Shown one piece after another: positions 44,384 through 56,083 of a DNA stretch of 64,000 nt. The notes below the pieces were generated by a model. That model was not told where the DNA came from. It ran no database searches and saw nothing but the letters and a program-made list of their open reading frames with translations. Positions within the stretch are counted from its first letter, which is position 1. Each line of letters begins with the position of its first letter. The translations under genes were made by a program, and so were the position numbers. Source of the stretch: Pseudomonas shirazensis (GTDB lineage: Bacteria; Pseudomonadota; Gammaproteobacteria; Pseudomonadales; Pseudomonadaceae); NCBI RefSeq assembly GCF_014268785.2, contig NZ_JABWRD020000002.1, positions 722,001 to 786,000 of the forward strand, written 5' to 3'.

Positions 44384-45100
44384 TCAATGGCCGCCAAGAT
44401 AGGCGTTGCGCACATCCTCGTTGACCAACAGCTCCTGGCCGGTGCCGGTCATGCGGATCTCGCCGTTGACCATCACATAGGCCCGGTCCGACAACTTCAA
44501 GGCATGGTTGGCATTCTGCTCCACCAGAAAGATGGTCATGCCGCTCTGGGCCAGCTCGCGCAGGGTGGCAAAGATCTGCTTGACCACGATCGGCGCCAGG
44601 CCCAGCGATGGCTCATCAAGCAGCAGCAGTTTGGGCCGGCTCATCAGCGCGCGGGCGATTGCCAGCATCTGCTGCTCGCCGCCAGACATGGTCATGGCCC
44701 GCTGGCTGCGGCGCTCCTTGAGCCGCGGAAACAGCTCGTACATACGCTGCATGTCTTCGCTGGCGTGCTTGTCGCCGATGGGGATGGTGCCCATCATCAG
44801 GTTTTCCTCGACGGTCATGTCAGGGAACACCCGGCGCCCTTCCGGCGATTGGGCAATGCCGTTGGAAGCGATGAAGTGCGGCGATTTGCGGGTGATGTCG
44901 GTGCCGCGATAAAGGATTTGCCCGGACGCTGCCCGTGGCTGGCCAAAGATCGACATCAGCAACGTCGACTTGCCGGCACCGTTGGCGCCGATCAGGCTGA
45001 CCGTCTCGCCCTCGTTGATGTGCATCGAGACCTTTTTCAGGGCCTGGATCGGCCCGTAGAACACGTCCAGCTCCTTCAGCTCGAGAATGGGTGCACTCAT
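44384..45100 (-). CDS. livF: Branched-chain amino acid ABC transporter, ATPase LivF/BraG
   Basis: 238-residue cytoplasmic ATPase. Walker A GANGAGKST, signature MSGGEQQMLAIARAL (Met in place of Leu), Walker B LLLLDEPSLGLAP, switch LVEQNA. Last gene of livKHMGF; its start overlaps the livG stop by 4 bases. Confidence 0.96.
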   Translation of the reverse strand: MSAPILELKELDVFYGPIQALKKVSMHINEGETVSLIGANGAGKSTLLMSIFGQPRAASGQILYRGTDITRKSPHFIASNGIAQSPEGRRVFPDMTVEENLMMGTIPIGDKHASEDMQRMYELFPRLKERRSQRAMTMSGGEQQMLAIARALMSRPKLLLLDEPSLGLAPIVVKQIFATLRELAQSGMTIFLVEQNANHALKLSDRAYVMVNGEIRMTGTGQELLVNEDVRNAYLGGH

Positions 45101-45972
45101 ACCAGTTCCTCTTCATCTGCACCCAGGTAGGCGGCGATCACCGTCGGGTTGTGGCGGATTTCCTGCGGCGCGCCTTGCGCGATCACCGTGCCGTGATCGA
45201 GCACGACGATGTGGTCGGAGATGCTCATGACCATGCCCATGTCATGCTCGATCAGTACGACGGTGATGTCGTGCTCGTCGCGCAACACGCGGATCATCCG
45301 GCTCAGTGCTTCGGTTTCCTGCGGGTTGAGGCCGGCGGCCGGTTCGTCCAGACAGATGATCTTGGGCCGGGTACACATGGCCCGGGCGATCTCCAGGCGG
45401 CGCTGCTGGCCGTACGACAATTCGCCAGCCAGGCGGTTGGCACAGTCGACCAGATCAACCACTTCGAGCCAGTAGAAAGCGTGGTCCAGCGCATCGCTTT
45501 CGGCTTTGCGGTAGCTCTTGGTGTTGAGCACGCCGGCGAGCAGATTGCGGTTGACCCACATGTGCTGCGCCACCAGCAGGTTCTCCACCACGGACATTTC
45601 CTTGAACAGGCGAATGTTCTGGAAGGTCCGCGCCAGCCCGGCGCGGTTGACCAGGTGGGTGCCGCCGAACATCTTGTAATACACGCGGCTGGCAAAACGC
45701 GCCGGCGACACGAAGTCGCTGGGCTGGAAGCGCTCGCCCAGCAACTGGATCACGTCGGTCTGGTTACCGCGCAGGTTGAGCTGGATGTGCCCGCCGCTGG
45801 CCTTGTAAAAGCCGGTCAGGCAGTTGAACACGGTGGTCTTGCCGGCGCCGTTGGGGCCGATCAAGGCAAAGATCTGGTTGCGCCTGACCTGCAGGCTGAC
45901 GTCGCTCAATGCCTTGATGCCGCCAAACTGCATCATCAGGTGTTCGACCGAGAGAATGACTTCGTCGCTCAT
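45097..45972 (-). CDS. livG: Branched-chain amino acid ABC transporter, ATPase LivG/BraF
   Basis: 291-residue ATPase. Walker A GPNGAGKTT, the LivG-specific insertion with RVYYKMFGGTHLVNRAGLARTFQN, signature LSYGQQRRLEIARAM, Walker B IICLDEPAAGLNP, switch IEHDM. It overlaps livM and livF by 4 bases each. Confidence 0.96.
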   Translation of the reverse strand: MSDEVILSVEHLMMQFGGIKALSDVSLQVRRNQIFALIGPNGAGKTTVFNCLTGFYKASGGHIQLNLRGNQTDVIQLLGERFQPSDFVSPARFASRVYYKMFGGTHLVNRAGLARTFQNIRLFKEMSVVENLLVAQHMWVNRNLLAGVLNTKSYRKAESDALDHAFYWLEVVDLVDCANRLAGELSYGQQRRLEIARAMCTRPKIICLDEPAAGLNPQETEALSRMIRVLRDEHDITVVLIEHDMGMVMSISDHIVVLDHGTVIAQGAPQEIRHNPTVIAAYLGADEEELV

Positions 45973-47258
45973 GGCGCCACTCCTTTACGCGGGACTACCC
46001 CGGTGCGGCTGATGCGGATCAGCCCACGCGGTCGCCAGATCATCATCAGCACCATCAGTACCCCGAACAGCAGCACGCGGTATTCCGAGAAACTGCGCAG
46101 CAGCTCAGGCGCCACGGTCAGCACGAAGGCCGCAATCACCACGCCCACGGTCGAGCCCATGCCGCCCAGCACCACGATGGCGAGGATCAACGCCGACTCG
46201 AAGAAGGTGAACGAGGACGGGTTGACGAAGCCTTGGTAAGTGGCAAAGAACACCCCCGCCAGGCCCGCAGTAGAAGCGCCCAGGGTGAATGCCGAGAGTT
46301 TCACCAGCACGTGGTTCAGACCCATCGAGCGGCAAGCAATCTCGTCTTCGCGCAGCGCTTCCCAGGCGCGGCCAACCGGCATCCGGGTCAGCCGATGTTT
46401 GATGTACAGCACCGCCAGCACGACCAGGAACAGCACGATATAGATGAACAGGAATTTCACGTTGGGGTTGTAGTCCAGCCCAAAGAACTCATGGAACGGC
46501 ACCCCGCCGTCCTTGGCCCGGCGGCCAAACTCCAGGCCGAAGAAGGTCGGTGATGGCGCCGGCATGCCGTTCGGCCCGCCGGTGAACGACAGCCAGTTGT
46601 TCAGCACCAGCCGGATGATCTCGCCAAAGCCCAGGGTCACGATCGCCAGGTAGTCGCCGTGCATGCGCAACACCGGAAAGCCCAATATGCAGCCGGCCAG
46701 TGCCGCTGCAAGGGCCGCCAGCGGCAACACCGTCCAAAAGCCCAGGCCGAGGTACTGGTAACCAAGCGCCAGGCCGTAGGCGCCGATGGCATAGAACGCC
46801 ACGTAGCCAAGGTCGAGCAAGCCGGCCAGGCCGACTACGATGTTCAGGCCAAGGCCCAGCAACACGTAGATCAGGCCCAGAATCACCACCGTCAGCAGGT
46901 ACTTGTTGGCGAAGATCGGGAACACGATGGCGATCACGATCAGCGCCGGAATGATGTAGCGCAGCCGCGACTTGTAGTCCGGCGCCAGCACATGCACGCC
47001 CGAGCCACCACTGTCGAAGCCCTGCAGCATGCGCTGGCCGGTGCCGCTCTGGAAGAACAGGCTGAGCACGAAGCGCCCGACCATCACCGCGCCGACCAGC
47101 CAGGCCACGCGGGCGGGCTCGGCGTTGAAGGTATAGCCATCGAGCACCACGCCGACCACCGGGCCGAACACGATCAGGGCAAGCAGGCCGGCGACGATGG
47201 TCTCGATCAGGCTGCGCTTGATATCAAAACCGGAAGAAGCAGAATTGGCAGCAGACAT
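45969..47258 (-). CDS. livM: Branched-chain amino acid ABC transporter, permease LivM/BraE
   Basis: 429-residue inner-membrane permease with an N-terminal pair of extra TM helices typical of LivM. Motifs: LNIVVGLAGLLDLGYVAFYAIGAYG, ALREDEIACRSMGLNHVLVK, ILAIVVLGGMGSTVGVVIAA. The ATG (MSAAN) has AAGGTG 5 bases upstream; GTG two codons earlier is the alternative and overlaps the livH stop. Confidence 0.95.
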   Translation of the reverse strand: MSAANSASSGFDIKRSLIETIVAGLLALIVFGPVVGVVLDGYTFNAEPARVAWLVGAVMVGRFVLSLFFQSGTGQRMLQGFDSGGSGVHVLAPDYKSRLRYIIPALIVIAIVFPIFANKYLLTVVILGLIYVLLGLGLNIVVGLAGLLDLGYVAFYAIGAYGLALGYQYLGLGFWTVLPLAALAAALAGCILGFPVLRMHGDYLAIVTLGFGEIIRLVLNNWLSFTGGPNGMPAPSPTFFGLEFGRRAKDGGVPFHEFFGLDYNPNVKFLFIYIVLFLVVLAVLYIKHRLTRMPVGRAWEALREDEIACRSMGLNHVLVKLSAFTLGASTAGLAGVFFATYQGFVNPSSFTFFESALILAIVVLGGMGSTVGVVIAAFVLTVAPELLRSFSEYRVLLFGVLMVLMMIWRPRGLIRISRTGVVPRKGVAP

Positions 47259-47260
47259 GT

Positions 47261-48175
47261 TCACACCTTAGCCACGAGCGGGCGGCCCAACAGGCCTTGT
47301 GGCCGGAAGATAAGGATCAGCACCAGCAGCGAGAAACTGAACACGTCCTTGTAGTCGGAGTTGATCAGGCCGGCGAAGAGTGATTCGGAGATGCCCAGGA
47401 TGATCCCGCCCAACATGGCTCCAGGCAGCGAACCGATGCCGCCGAGCACCGCGGCGGTAAACGCCTTGATGCCGATGATGAAGCCGGCATAGAAGTCGAA
47501 GGTGCCGTAGTTCATGGTGATCAACACGCCAGCCAGGGCGGCCATGACCGCACCGATGACGAATACGTAGGAGATCACTCGGTCGGTGTTGATGCCCAGA
47601 ATCGAGGCCATCTTGCGGTCTTGCTGGGTGGCGCGGCACATCCGCCCAAGTTTGGTGTACTTGATCACGTAGGTGAGCAGGGCCATGCCGGCAAAGGCAG
47701 CAATCAGAATGAATATCTTGGTGTAGGTCAGTTGCACGAAGCCGCTACCAACCTCGACCCGCAGCGCGCCTTCGAGCAGGGTCGGCACGCCCTGCTGGCG
47801 AGCGCCCTGGCTGATCTGCGCATAGTTCTGCAGGATCAACGAGATACCGATAGCGCTGATCAGCGGCGCCAGGCGGGTGGAGTTACGCAGGGGTTTGTAT
47901 GCAATACGTTCGATGGTGAAGCCGTACACACCGGTCACCACCACGGTGAACAGCAGCGTGCCGAGCATCAGCAGCGGGAAGGATTCGACACCGAAATAAG
48001 CCAGCAATGCCAGGCTGATTGCCGCCAGGTAGGCGGAAATCATATACACCTCGCCGTGCGCGAAGTTGATCATGCCGATGATGCCATAGACCATTGTGTA
48101 GCCGATGGCGATCAGGCCGTAGACCGACCCGAGGGTCAGGCCGTTGACCAGTTGCTGCAGGAAAATACCATCCAT
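47261..48175 (-). CDS. livH: Branched-chain amino acid ABC transporter, permease LivH/BraD
   Basis: 304-residue permease with about eight TM helices. Motifs: LTLGSVYGLIAIGYTMVYGIIGMINFAHGEVYM, FTAAVLGGIGSLPGAMLGG and the end LILIFRPQGLLGRP. It follows livK after a 154-base gap that holds a hairpin. Confidence 0.96.
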   Translation of the reverse strand: MDGIFLQQLVNGLTLGSVYGLIAIGYTMVYGIIGMINFAHGEVYMISAYLAAISLALLAYFGVESFPLLMLGTLLFTVVVTGVYGFTIERIAYKPLRNSTRLAPLISAIGISLILQNYAQISQGARQQGVPTLLEGALRVEVGSGFVQLTYTKIFILIAAFAGMALLTYVIKYTKLGRMCRATQQDRKMASILGINTDRVISYVFVIGAVMAALAGVLITMNYGTFDFYAGFIIGIKAFTAAVLGGIGSLPGAMLGGIILGISESLFAGLINSDYKDVFSFSLLVLILIFRPQGLLGRPLVAKV

Positions 48176-48297
48176 AACGCAATCTCGCTGAGTGAGATCG
48201 CCCCTGCGCTGGCCACAGCGGGGCTGCCGTCAGGCGGCCCGCGTGGTGCAGCACAGGTGCAGATCTACGGATAAAGACAGATACCGCCTGGGCGTCA

Positions 48298-48317
48298 GCC
48301 CGGGCTTGAACCCGGGC
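48298..48317 (-). terminator. Attenuating hairpin between livK and livH
   Basis: GCCCGGG/CCCGGGC with a 6-base loop, 12 bases after the livK stop on the minus strand. It probably stabilises livK mRNA or partly stops transcription, giving more binding protein than permease. Confidence 0.6.
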
Positions 48318-48329
48318 CTTGCGCCGTTG

Positions 48330-49466
48330 TTATTTTTGTTTTTCCAGCTGGTGGTATTTGCCGTCTTTATCCCACTGATAGACCACGTAGTCGGAGATCT
48401 TCAGGTCACCCTTGGCGTCCCAGGTCTTCTCGCCCATGACGGTCTGCACGGGGTTGGCCTTGAGCCACTTGGCGGCGTCTTCGCCCTTGTTCGACTTGGC
48501 GCCATTGAATGCAGCAGCCAGGGCCTGTACCGAGGCGTAGGCATACAGGGTGTAGCCTTCAGGCTCGGTGCCGTTCTTGCGGAACTGATCCACTACCGCC
48601 TTGCTGTCTGGCAGCAGACGCGGGTCGGCGCCGAAGGTCATGTACACGCCGTCGACGTATTGCGCGCCGCCTGCGGTGGTGACCAGTTCGTCGGTGACGA
48701 TACCGTCATCGGACATGAACTTGACGTCTTTCAGGCCCGCTTCACGCAGCTGCCGTACCAGCGGACCGGCTTCCGGGTGCAGGCCGCCGAAGTAGACGAC
48801 ATCGGCGCCGGCGCCACGGATCTTGGTGACCACCGCGCTGAAGTCTTTCTCACCGCGGGTCAGGCCTTCATACAGCACCGGTTTGACGCCGCGTTTTTCC
48901 AGCTGCGCCTTGGTCGCATCGGCCAGGCCTTGGCCATAGGTGTCCTTGTCGTGCAGCACCACGACCTTTTTGCCCTTGAGCACATCAACGATGTAGTCGC
49001 CGGCAACGATGCCTTGCTGGTCGTCACGCCCGCACATGCGGAACATGGCCGACAGGCCCCGCTCGGTGACCTGCGGGTTGGTCGAGCCTGGGGTGATCGC
49101 GATGATGCCGGCCTCGTCGTACACCTCGGAGGCTGGGATGGTGTTGGACGAGCAGAAGTGCCCGACCACGCCAACCACTTTCTCCTGGTCGACCAGCTTG
49201 TTGGCTACCGCTACGGCCTGTTTCGGTTCGCAGGCGTCATCGCCGGCTACCAGTTTGATCTGCTCGCCGTTGACCCCACCGGCCTTGTTGATCGCGTCGG
49301 CCGCAGCCTGCGCACCTTTCATGTACTGCTCGCCAAACGCTGCGTTGGCCCCGGTCATTGGCCCCGCGACGCCGATCTTGATGTCGGCCTGAACATACGA
49401 AGAAACACCCAGTGCCGTTGCCACGGCCAGAGCCAGGAAGCCTTTCTTGTAAAACGTCTGCGACAT
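48330..49466 (-). CDS. livK: Branched-chain amino acid binding protein LivK/BraC
   Basis: 378-residue periplasmic binding protein. Signal peptide 1-27 (cleavage near YVQA-DIKIG). Ligand-pocket and family motifs: GVAGPMTGANAAFGEQ, VVGHFCSSNTIPASEVY, ITPGSTNPQVTERG, FRMCGRDDQQG with the paired Cys, and VYFGGLHPEAG. It leads livKHMGF, behind a sigma-54 promoter 62 bases upstream. Confidence 0.96.
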   Translation of the reverse strand: MSQTFYKKGFLALAVATALGVSSYVQADIKIGVAGPMTGANAAFGEQYMKGAQAAADAINKAGGVNGEQIKLVAGDDACEPKQAVAVANKLVDQEKVVGVVGHFCSSNTIPASEVYDEAGIIAITPGSTNPQVTERGLSAMFRMCGRDDQQGIVAGDYIVDVLKGKKVVVLHDKDTYGQGLADATKAQLEKRGVKPVLYEGLTRGEKDFSAVVTKIRGAGADVVYFGGLHPEAGPLVRQLREAGLKDVKFMSDDGIVTDELVTTAGGAQYVDGVYMTFGADPRLLPDSKAVVDQFRKNGTEPEGYTLYAYASVQALAAAFNGAKSNKGEDAAKWLKANPVQTVMGEKTWDAKGDLKISDYVVYQWDKDGKYHQLEKQK

Positions 49467-49883
49467 GAGGTGGTGCTCCTAGAGTCTTTTTTTTGGTTGG
49501 CACTACAACGTTCTGCTTGCTGATCAGAGCAAGCGCCGTGCCACTGACTTTGCATTTCGAGCAAACACGCCTGGCTGGCCGTCTGGAGGCCGGCGCCGGG
49601 CATCGTTCATTGAGCGTGCAACCGTCTACACCGAGGCGGGCGCCACCATTCCTCCAATATAGGCGCAACCGAGCAGTGCCATCATTGCAACCAGCACCAG
49701 TGTCAACGTGCAACCTGCCGGTAACTGTCGACGTCACCGAAGTGCACACCGCTGGTGCGTGACTGCTACGGGGGCACTGTTTCAAGGCTAGTCGCTGCGC
49801 GCGAAAACGTCCGGGTTTTGGCAGTTACAGCCCCGGTACAGGGCTGCGCGAAGGTTGCCCGCACCAGTCGCGACACGGTCAGG
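49467..49883. other. Non-coding region upstream of livK
   Basis: 417 bases with no credible gene; short open frames here lack ribosome sites and family-like composition. The left part carries the livK ribosome site (GAGG on the minus strand), a T8 tract and the sigma-54 promoter. The rest is undistinguished up to the REP pair. Confidence 0.55.
49528..49543 (-). promoter_or_regulatory. Sigma-54 promoter of livKHMGF
   Basis: On the minus strand TGGCAC, five bases, TTGCT, identical to the sigma-54 consensus TGGCAC-N5-TTGCW with the correct 10-base GG-to-GC distance. The expected start is about 50 bases before livK. Confidence 0.85.
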
Positions 49884-50000
49884 TGTAGGAAGCGGCCTTG
49901 TGTCGCGAAAGGGTCGCGTAGCGGCCCCAGCATTTGTACTGCACCGCAAAATCGCGGGGCCCGCTGCGCGCGCCTTTCGCGACACAAGGTGATCCCACAG
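49884..50000. repeat. Inverted pair of REP elements upstream of pncB
   Basis: TGTAGGAAGCGGCCTTGTGT, TCGCGAAAGGG and a GCGTAGCGGCCCC stem are mirrored by GGGGCCCGCTGCGC, CCTTTCGCGACACAAGG and TCCCACAG, with about 27 bases between. A BIME-like pair; both halves are somewhat degenerate. Confidence 0.75.
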
Positions 50001-50129
50001 AGGCCTCGCGCGAGGTAAAGGTAATGCGGTCAACTGTGAGTGCCCTGTGAAGCGCAAAGGCTGGCACAATGATCGCCATTCCCGCGCGCTTGCGCCGTTT
50101 CAGCGAGCGCCGCCGACCTGGAGCTTTCA

Positions 50130-51335
50130 ATGAGCGAGAGCGCATTCTCTGAGCGCATCGTGCACAACCTGCTCGACACCGATTTTTACAAGCTGACGAT
50201 GATGCAGGCGGTGCTGCACAACTATCCCGATGCTGATGTCGAGTGGGAGTTTCGCTGCCGCAACGGCGAAGACCTGCGCCCTTATCTGGGCGAGATTCGC
50301 CGCCAGATCGAGCGGCTCAGCGAGCTGACCCTGGACGACGGCCAGCTGGAGTTTCTTGAGCGCATCAGCTTTCTCAAGCCAGACTTTCTGCGCTTTTTAC
50401 GCCTGTTCCGCTTCAACCTGCGTTATGTCCATCTGGGCATCGAAGACGATCAGCTGTGCTTGCGTCTAAAAGGCCCGTGGCTGCATGTGATCCTCTTCGA
50501 GGTGCCGCTGCTGGCGTTGATCAGCGAGGTGCGCAACCGTCACCTGCACCCGCACATGCCGCTGGCGGCTGCCCGCGATCAGCTCTACCGCAAGTTCGAC
50601 TGGCTCAGGGCCAACGCCAGCGAGGACGAACTGGCCGAACTGCAGGTAGCCGACTTCGGTACCCGGCGGCGCTTCTCCAGCCGGGTCCAGGAAGAGGTCG
50701 TGCGGGTCCTGCGCGATGACTTCCCCGGGCGCTTCGTCGGCACCAGCAATGTCGATCTGGCATGGAAACTGGATATCAGACCATTGGGCACCATGGCCCA
50801 TGAATGGCTGATGGCCCATCAGCAACTCGGCCCGCGCCTGATCGACAGCCAGATCGCCGCGCTCGACTGCTGGGTCCGCGAGTACCGCGGCCTGCTCGGC
50901 ATCGCCTTGACCGATTGCATCACCATGGATGCCTTCCTCAATGATTTCGATCTGTACTTTGCCAAGCTGTTCGACGGCCTGCGCCACGACTCCGGCGAGC
51001 CGGTGGCCTGGGCGGAAAAGGCCATCGCTCATTACCAGCAACTGGGCATCGATCCGATGACCAAGACCCTGGTGTTCTCCGACGGTCTCGACCTGCCGCG
51101 TTCGTTGCAGATATTCCGTGCCCTGCGTGGTCGCATCAATGTCAGCTTCGGCATCGGCACCAACCTCACCTGCGACCTGCCGGGGGTAGCGCCAATGAGC
51201 ATCGTGCTTAAAATGACCGACTGCAATGGCTCGCCGGTAGCGAAGATTTCCGACGAGGCCGCCAAGACGCAGTGCCGCGATGAAAACTTCGTCGCCTACC
51301 TGCGTCACGTATTCAAAGTTGCCCACAAGGAGTAA
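50130..51335 (+). CDS. pncB: Nicotinate phosphoribosyltransferase
   Basis: NAD salvage enzyme converting nicotinate and PRPP to nicotinate mononucleotide. It has 401 residues. Features: [16 protein letters not shown], the phosphorylation-site region around [22 protein letters not shown] and [15 protein letters not shown] lies 8 bases before the ATG. nadE follows after 3 bases, so the pair makes a nicotinate-to-NAD route. Confidence 0.96.
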   Translation: MSESAFSERIVHNLLDTDFYKLTMMQAVLHNYPDADVEWEFRCRNGEDLRPYLGEIRRQIERLSELTLDDGQLEFLERISFLKPDFLRFLRLFRFNLRYVHLGIEDDQLCLRLKGPWLHVILFEVPLLALISEVRNRHLHPHMPLAAARDQLYRKFDWLRANASEDELAELQVADFGTRRRFSSRVQEEVVRVLRDDFPGRFVGTSNVDLAWKLDIRPLGTMAHEWLMAHQQLGPRLIDSQIAALDCWVREYRGLLGIALTDCITMDAFLNDFDLYFAKLFDGLRHDSGEPVAWAEKAIAHYQQLGIDPMTKTLVFSDGLDLPRSLQIFRALRGRINVSFGIGTNLTCDLPGVAPMSIVLKMTDCNGSPVAKISDEAAKTQCRDENFVAYLRHVFKVAHKE

Positions 51336-51338
51336 TCC

Positions 51339-52166
51339 ATGCAAGCCGTTCAGCAAGAGATCGCGCAGCAGCTCAAGGTGCAGCCGCCGTTCGCCGATGC
51401 CGCCGCGCTCGAGGCCGAAGTTGCCCGGCGTGTGGCTTTCATCAAGGACTGCCTGGCCAACGCCCGGCTCAAGACCCTGGTGCTAGGCATCAGTGGCGGG
51501 GTCGACTCGCTGACCGCCGCCCTGCTCGCCCAGCGCGCCGTCAACGAACTGCGCGCCAGCAGCGGCGACGACGGCTATCGCTTCATCGCCGTGCGTCTGC
51601 CGTACAACGTGCAGCACGACGAACACGACGCACAGGCCTGCCTGGATGTGATCAAGGCCGATGAAGTGCACACCATCGACATCGCTCCCGCCGTGCTTGG
51701 GCTCAAGAGCAAGGTCGATGTGCTGCAGGACGGCGCACCGGCCATGGTCGATTTCGTGGTCGGCAACATCAAGGCGCGCATGCGCATGGTGGCCCAGTAC
51801 AGCGTCGCCGGCGCCCGTGGCGGCCTGGTGATCGGCACCGACCATGCGGCCGAAGCGGTGATGGGCTTCTTCACCAAATTCGGTGACGGCGCCTGTGATC
51901 TGGCGCCGCTCAGCGGCCTGGTGAAGAACCAGGTACGTGCCATTGCTCGTGCCTTTGGTGCGCCTGAGTCACTGGTCGAGAAAGTACCGACTGCGGACCT
52001 CGAAGACCTTGAGCCAGGCAAGCCAGATGAAGCAGCGCACGGCATCACTTATCAGCAGATCGATGCCTTCCTGCACGGTGAGCCTGTCGACCAGCATGCC
52101 TTCGATATCATCGTCAGCACCTACCGCAAGACTCAGCACAAGCGCGAGCTGCCGTTCGCGCCGTAA
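51339..52166 (+). CDS. nadE: NH3-dependent NAD+ synthetase
   Basis: Amidates nicotinate adenine dinucleotide to NAD. It has 275 residues, the short ammonia-dependent form without a glutaminase domain. P-loop [59 protein letters not shown]. Three bases after pncB, followed by a strong bidirectional terminator. Confidence 0.96.
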   Translation: MQAVQQEIAQQLKVQPPFADAAALEAEVARRVAFIKDCLANARLKTLVLGISGGVDSLTAALLAQRAVNELRASSGDDGYRFIAVRLPYNVQHDEHDAQACLDVIKADEVHTIDIAPAVLGLKSKVDVLQDGAPAMVDFVVGNIKARMRMVAQYSVAGARGGLVIGTDHAAEAVMGFFTKFGDGACDLAPLSGLVKNQVRAIARAFGAPESLVEKVPTADLEDLEPGKPDEAAHGITYQQIDAFLHGEPVDQHAFDIIVSTYRKTQHKRELPFAP

Positions 52167-52177
52167 TCGGCGGCGAT

Positions 52178-52222
52178 AAAAAAAAGCCCGACCGCGACGT
52201 TGATCGCGGCCGGGCTTTTTTT
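52178..52222. terminator. Bidirectional terminator between nadE and azu
   Basis: A8, then GCCCG-A-CCGCGA, a 6-base loop, TCGCGG-C-CGGGC, then T7. One mismatch in the stem. It serves nadE on plus and azu on minus. Confidence 0.92.
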
Positions 52223-52232
52223 GTGGCGTGGC

Positions 52233-52682
52233 TTACTTGACCACGACCTTGCCTTTCATCATCGAGATGTGGCCTGGGAAGGTGCAGAAGAAGCTGTAGT
52301 CGCCGCCAGCTTCCAGCTTGGAAGTGTCGAAGGTGACCTTGGTTTCTTTCTCTGGCGCACCGATCATCGCGGTGTGAGCGATGATATTGGCGTTGTCTTC
52401 CTTCAGGTAACCCTTGTCGATGCCTTGGGTCATGCCTTCGGTGGCAATGGCCTGCATGTCGGCAGTCTTGCTGACCACCAGGTTATGGCCCATGACGTTC
52501 TTCGGCAGGTTGCCGGAGTGAGTCAGGGTCACGGTGAATTCTTTGCAGCTCTTGTCGACGGTGAATTCTTTGCTGTTGTAGGACATCTGGTCAGTCGAAT
52601 CAATGGTCACCGCGCACTCGGCTGCAAACACAGAAGCGCTGGCGAGGGTCAGCAGGGATACCGCTACAGCTTTCGCAAACAT
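52233..52682 (-). CDS. azu: Azurin
   Basis: Periplasmic blue-copper electron carrier, 149-residue precursor. Signal peptide 1-20 (SVFA-AECAV). Copper ligands His46 (VMGHNLV), Cys112, His117 and Met121 ([14 protein letters not shown]) are all present, as are the Cys3-Cys26 disulfide residues. An ANR/FNR box lies upstream, as expected for azu. Confidence 0.97.
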   Translation of the reverse strand: MFAKAVAVSLLTLASASVFAAECAVTIDSTDQMSYNSKEFTVDKSCKEFTVTLTHSGNLPKNVMGHNLVVSKTADMQAIATEGMTQGIDKGYLKEDNANIIAHTAMIGAPEKETKVTFDTSKLEAGGDYSFFCTFPGHISMMKGKVVVK

Positions 52683-52743
52683 CGTGAATCTCCTTGGCAG
52701 GGTTTATCAATTGCGAGTCTGCCTGAAAGCGGAACGAGCGTGC

Positions 52744-52757
52744 CTGATATGCATCAA
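52744..52757 (-). promoter_or_regulatory. ANR/FNR box upstream of azu
   Basis: On the minus strand TTGATGCATATCAG, matching TTGAT-N4-ATCAA in 9 of 10 defined bases, centred about 68 bases before the azu ATG. It predicts low-oxygen activation. Confidence 0.7.
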
Positions 52758-52875
52758 GGCAGTGTTCGGCCGGCAGCCAGTAAATTTGTTCTATGGATTG
52801 TATACAACCAATCTAAGTGCACATCATGCCTGCATAACCGACGATGGGACAACCTCTCATTTAGGAGCAAACGAC

Positions 52876-52965
52876 ATGTCCCTTGGTAGCCTGATGAATA
52901 GCCTGCTCGCCGCTTACGCCCATGGCGCCACTGGCGCGGCCTGCGAGTTTTCCCGTCCCGAATAA
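52876..52965 (+). CDS. Possible 29-residue peptide gene
   Basis: ATG with AGGAG 9 bases upstream encodes MSLGSLMNSLLAAYAHGATG and 9 more residues, then TAA. The start resembles that of DUF937/YidB-like proteins, so it could be a remnant of a longer gene or a genuine small peptide. The evidence is only the ribosome site and the start. Confidence 0.3.
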   Translation: MSLGSLMNSLLAAYAHGATGAACEFSRPE

Positions 52966-53028
52966 ATCCGATCTTGGAAGCGACAGGCGTGCGCTTTACC
53001 CTTGGACGTCTGTAAAGGGAGAGAAACA

Positions 53029-53616
53029 ATGCCTGTACGTTCCGTTTGTGTGTTCTGCGGCGCCAGTATCGGCGCCAACCCCGCCTACCGCGCAGCAGCC
53101 GTTGCCCTCGGCGAAGCGATTGCCCGGCGTGGCCTACGCCTGGTCTACGGCGGCGGCGCGGTCGGCCTGATGGGCGTGGTTGCCGACGCGGCGATGGCGG
53201 CCGGCGGTGAGGTGGTCGGGATCATCCCGCAGAGCCTGCTGGACGCCGAGGTTGGCCACAAGGGCCTGAGCCGGCTGGAAGTGGTCGACGGCATGCACGC
53301 GCGCAAGGCGCGCATGGCCGAGCTCAGCGATGCCTTCATCGCCCTGCCGGGTGGCCTGGGTACGCTGGAAGAGTTGTTCGAGGTGTGGACCTGGGGGCAA
53401 TTGGGCTATCACGCCAAACCGCTGGGACTGCTCGATGTGAACGGCTTTTATACAAAGCTGGGCGACTTCCTCGACCATATCGTCGAGGAGGGTTTTGTCC
53501 GCCCACAGCATCGGGCGATGCTGTTGCTCGAGCAGCAGGCCGATGCACTGCTGGACGGCATGGAGCAGTTCGTCGCGCCGGTGGTGCCGAAGTGGGTCGA
53601 CAAAGCGCCTGATTGA
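53029..53616 (+). CDS. LOG-family nucleotide phosphoribohydrolase
   Basis: 195-residue lysine-decarboxylase-like (TIGR00730) protein of the LOG family, which cleaves nucleoside monophosphates (cytokinin-activating type in plants; also called PpnN/YgdH-like when longer). Motifs: [53 protein letters not shown]. The ATG was chosen at MPVRSV, with GGGAGAG upstream. Confidence 0.9.
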   Translation: MPVRSVCVFCGASIGANPAYRAAAVALGEAIARRGLRLVYGGGAVGLMGVVADAAMAAGGEVVGIIPQSLLDAEVGHKGLSRLEVVDGMHARKARMAELSDAFIALPGGLGTLEELFEVWTWGQLGYHAKPLGLLDVNGFYTKLGDFLDHIVEEGFVRPQHRAMLLLEQQADALLDGMEQFVAPVVPKWVDKAPD

Positions 53617-53631
53617 CCTTGGTGCTTATTA

Positions 53632-53648
53632 GGGCCGCTTTGCGGCCC
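53632..53648. terminator. Hairpin between convergent LOG and ygiQ genes
   Basis: GGGCCGC/GCGGCCC with a TTT loop, between the two stop codons. Confidence 0.55.
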
Positions 53649-53659
53649 CATTCACCAGG

Positions 53660-55954
<2,295 letters not shown>

Positions 55955-56083
55955 GTCAGTGACCGGTTCTTGGTGTGCAGGGAAATCGCGGGCGCGGAAT
56001 ATAGCACAAATTTTGATCAAATCCGACGGTAATGGTCGGATTCATGATGAGGGGCTTGGACGGCGCAGCAGCACCGCCGGCTG

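Noticed and set aside
49493..50018. Short plus-strand open frames upstream of pncB
   Set aside because: No ribosome sites or recognisable composition; the second one reads through a REP pair.
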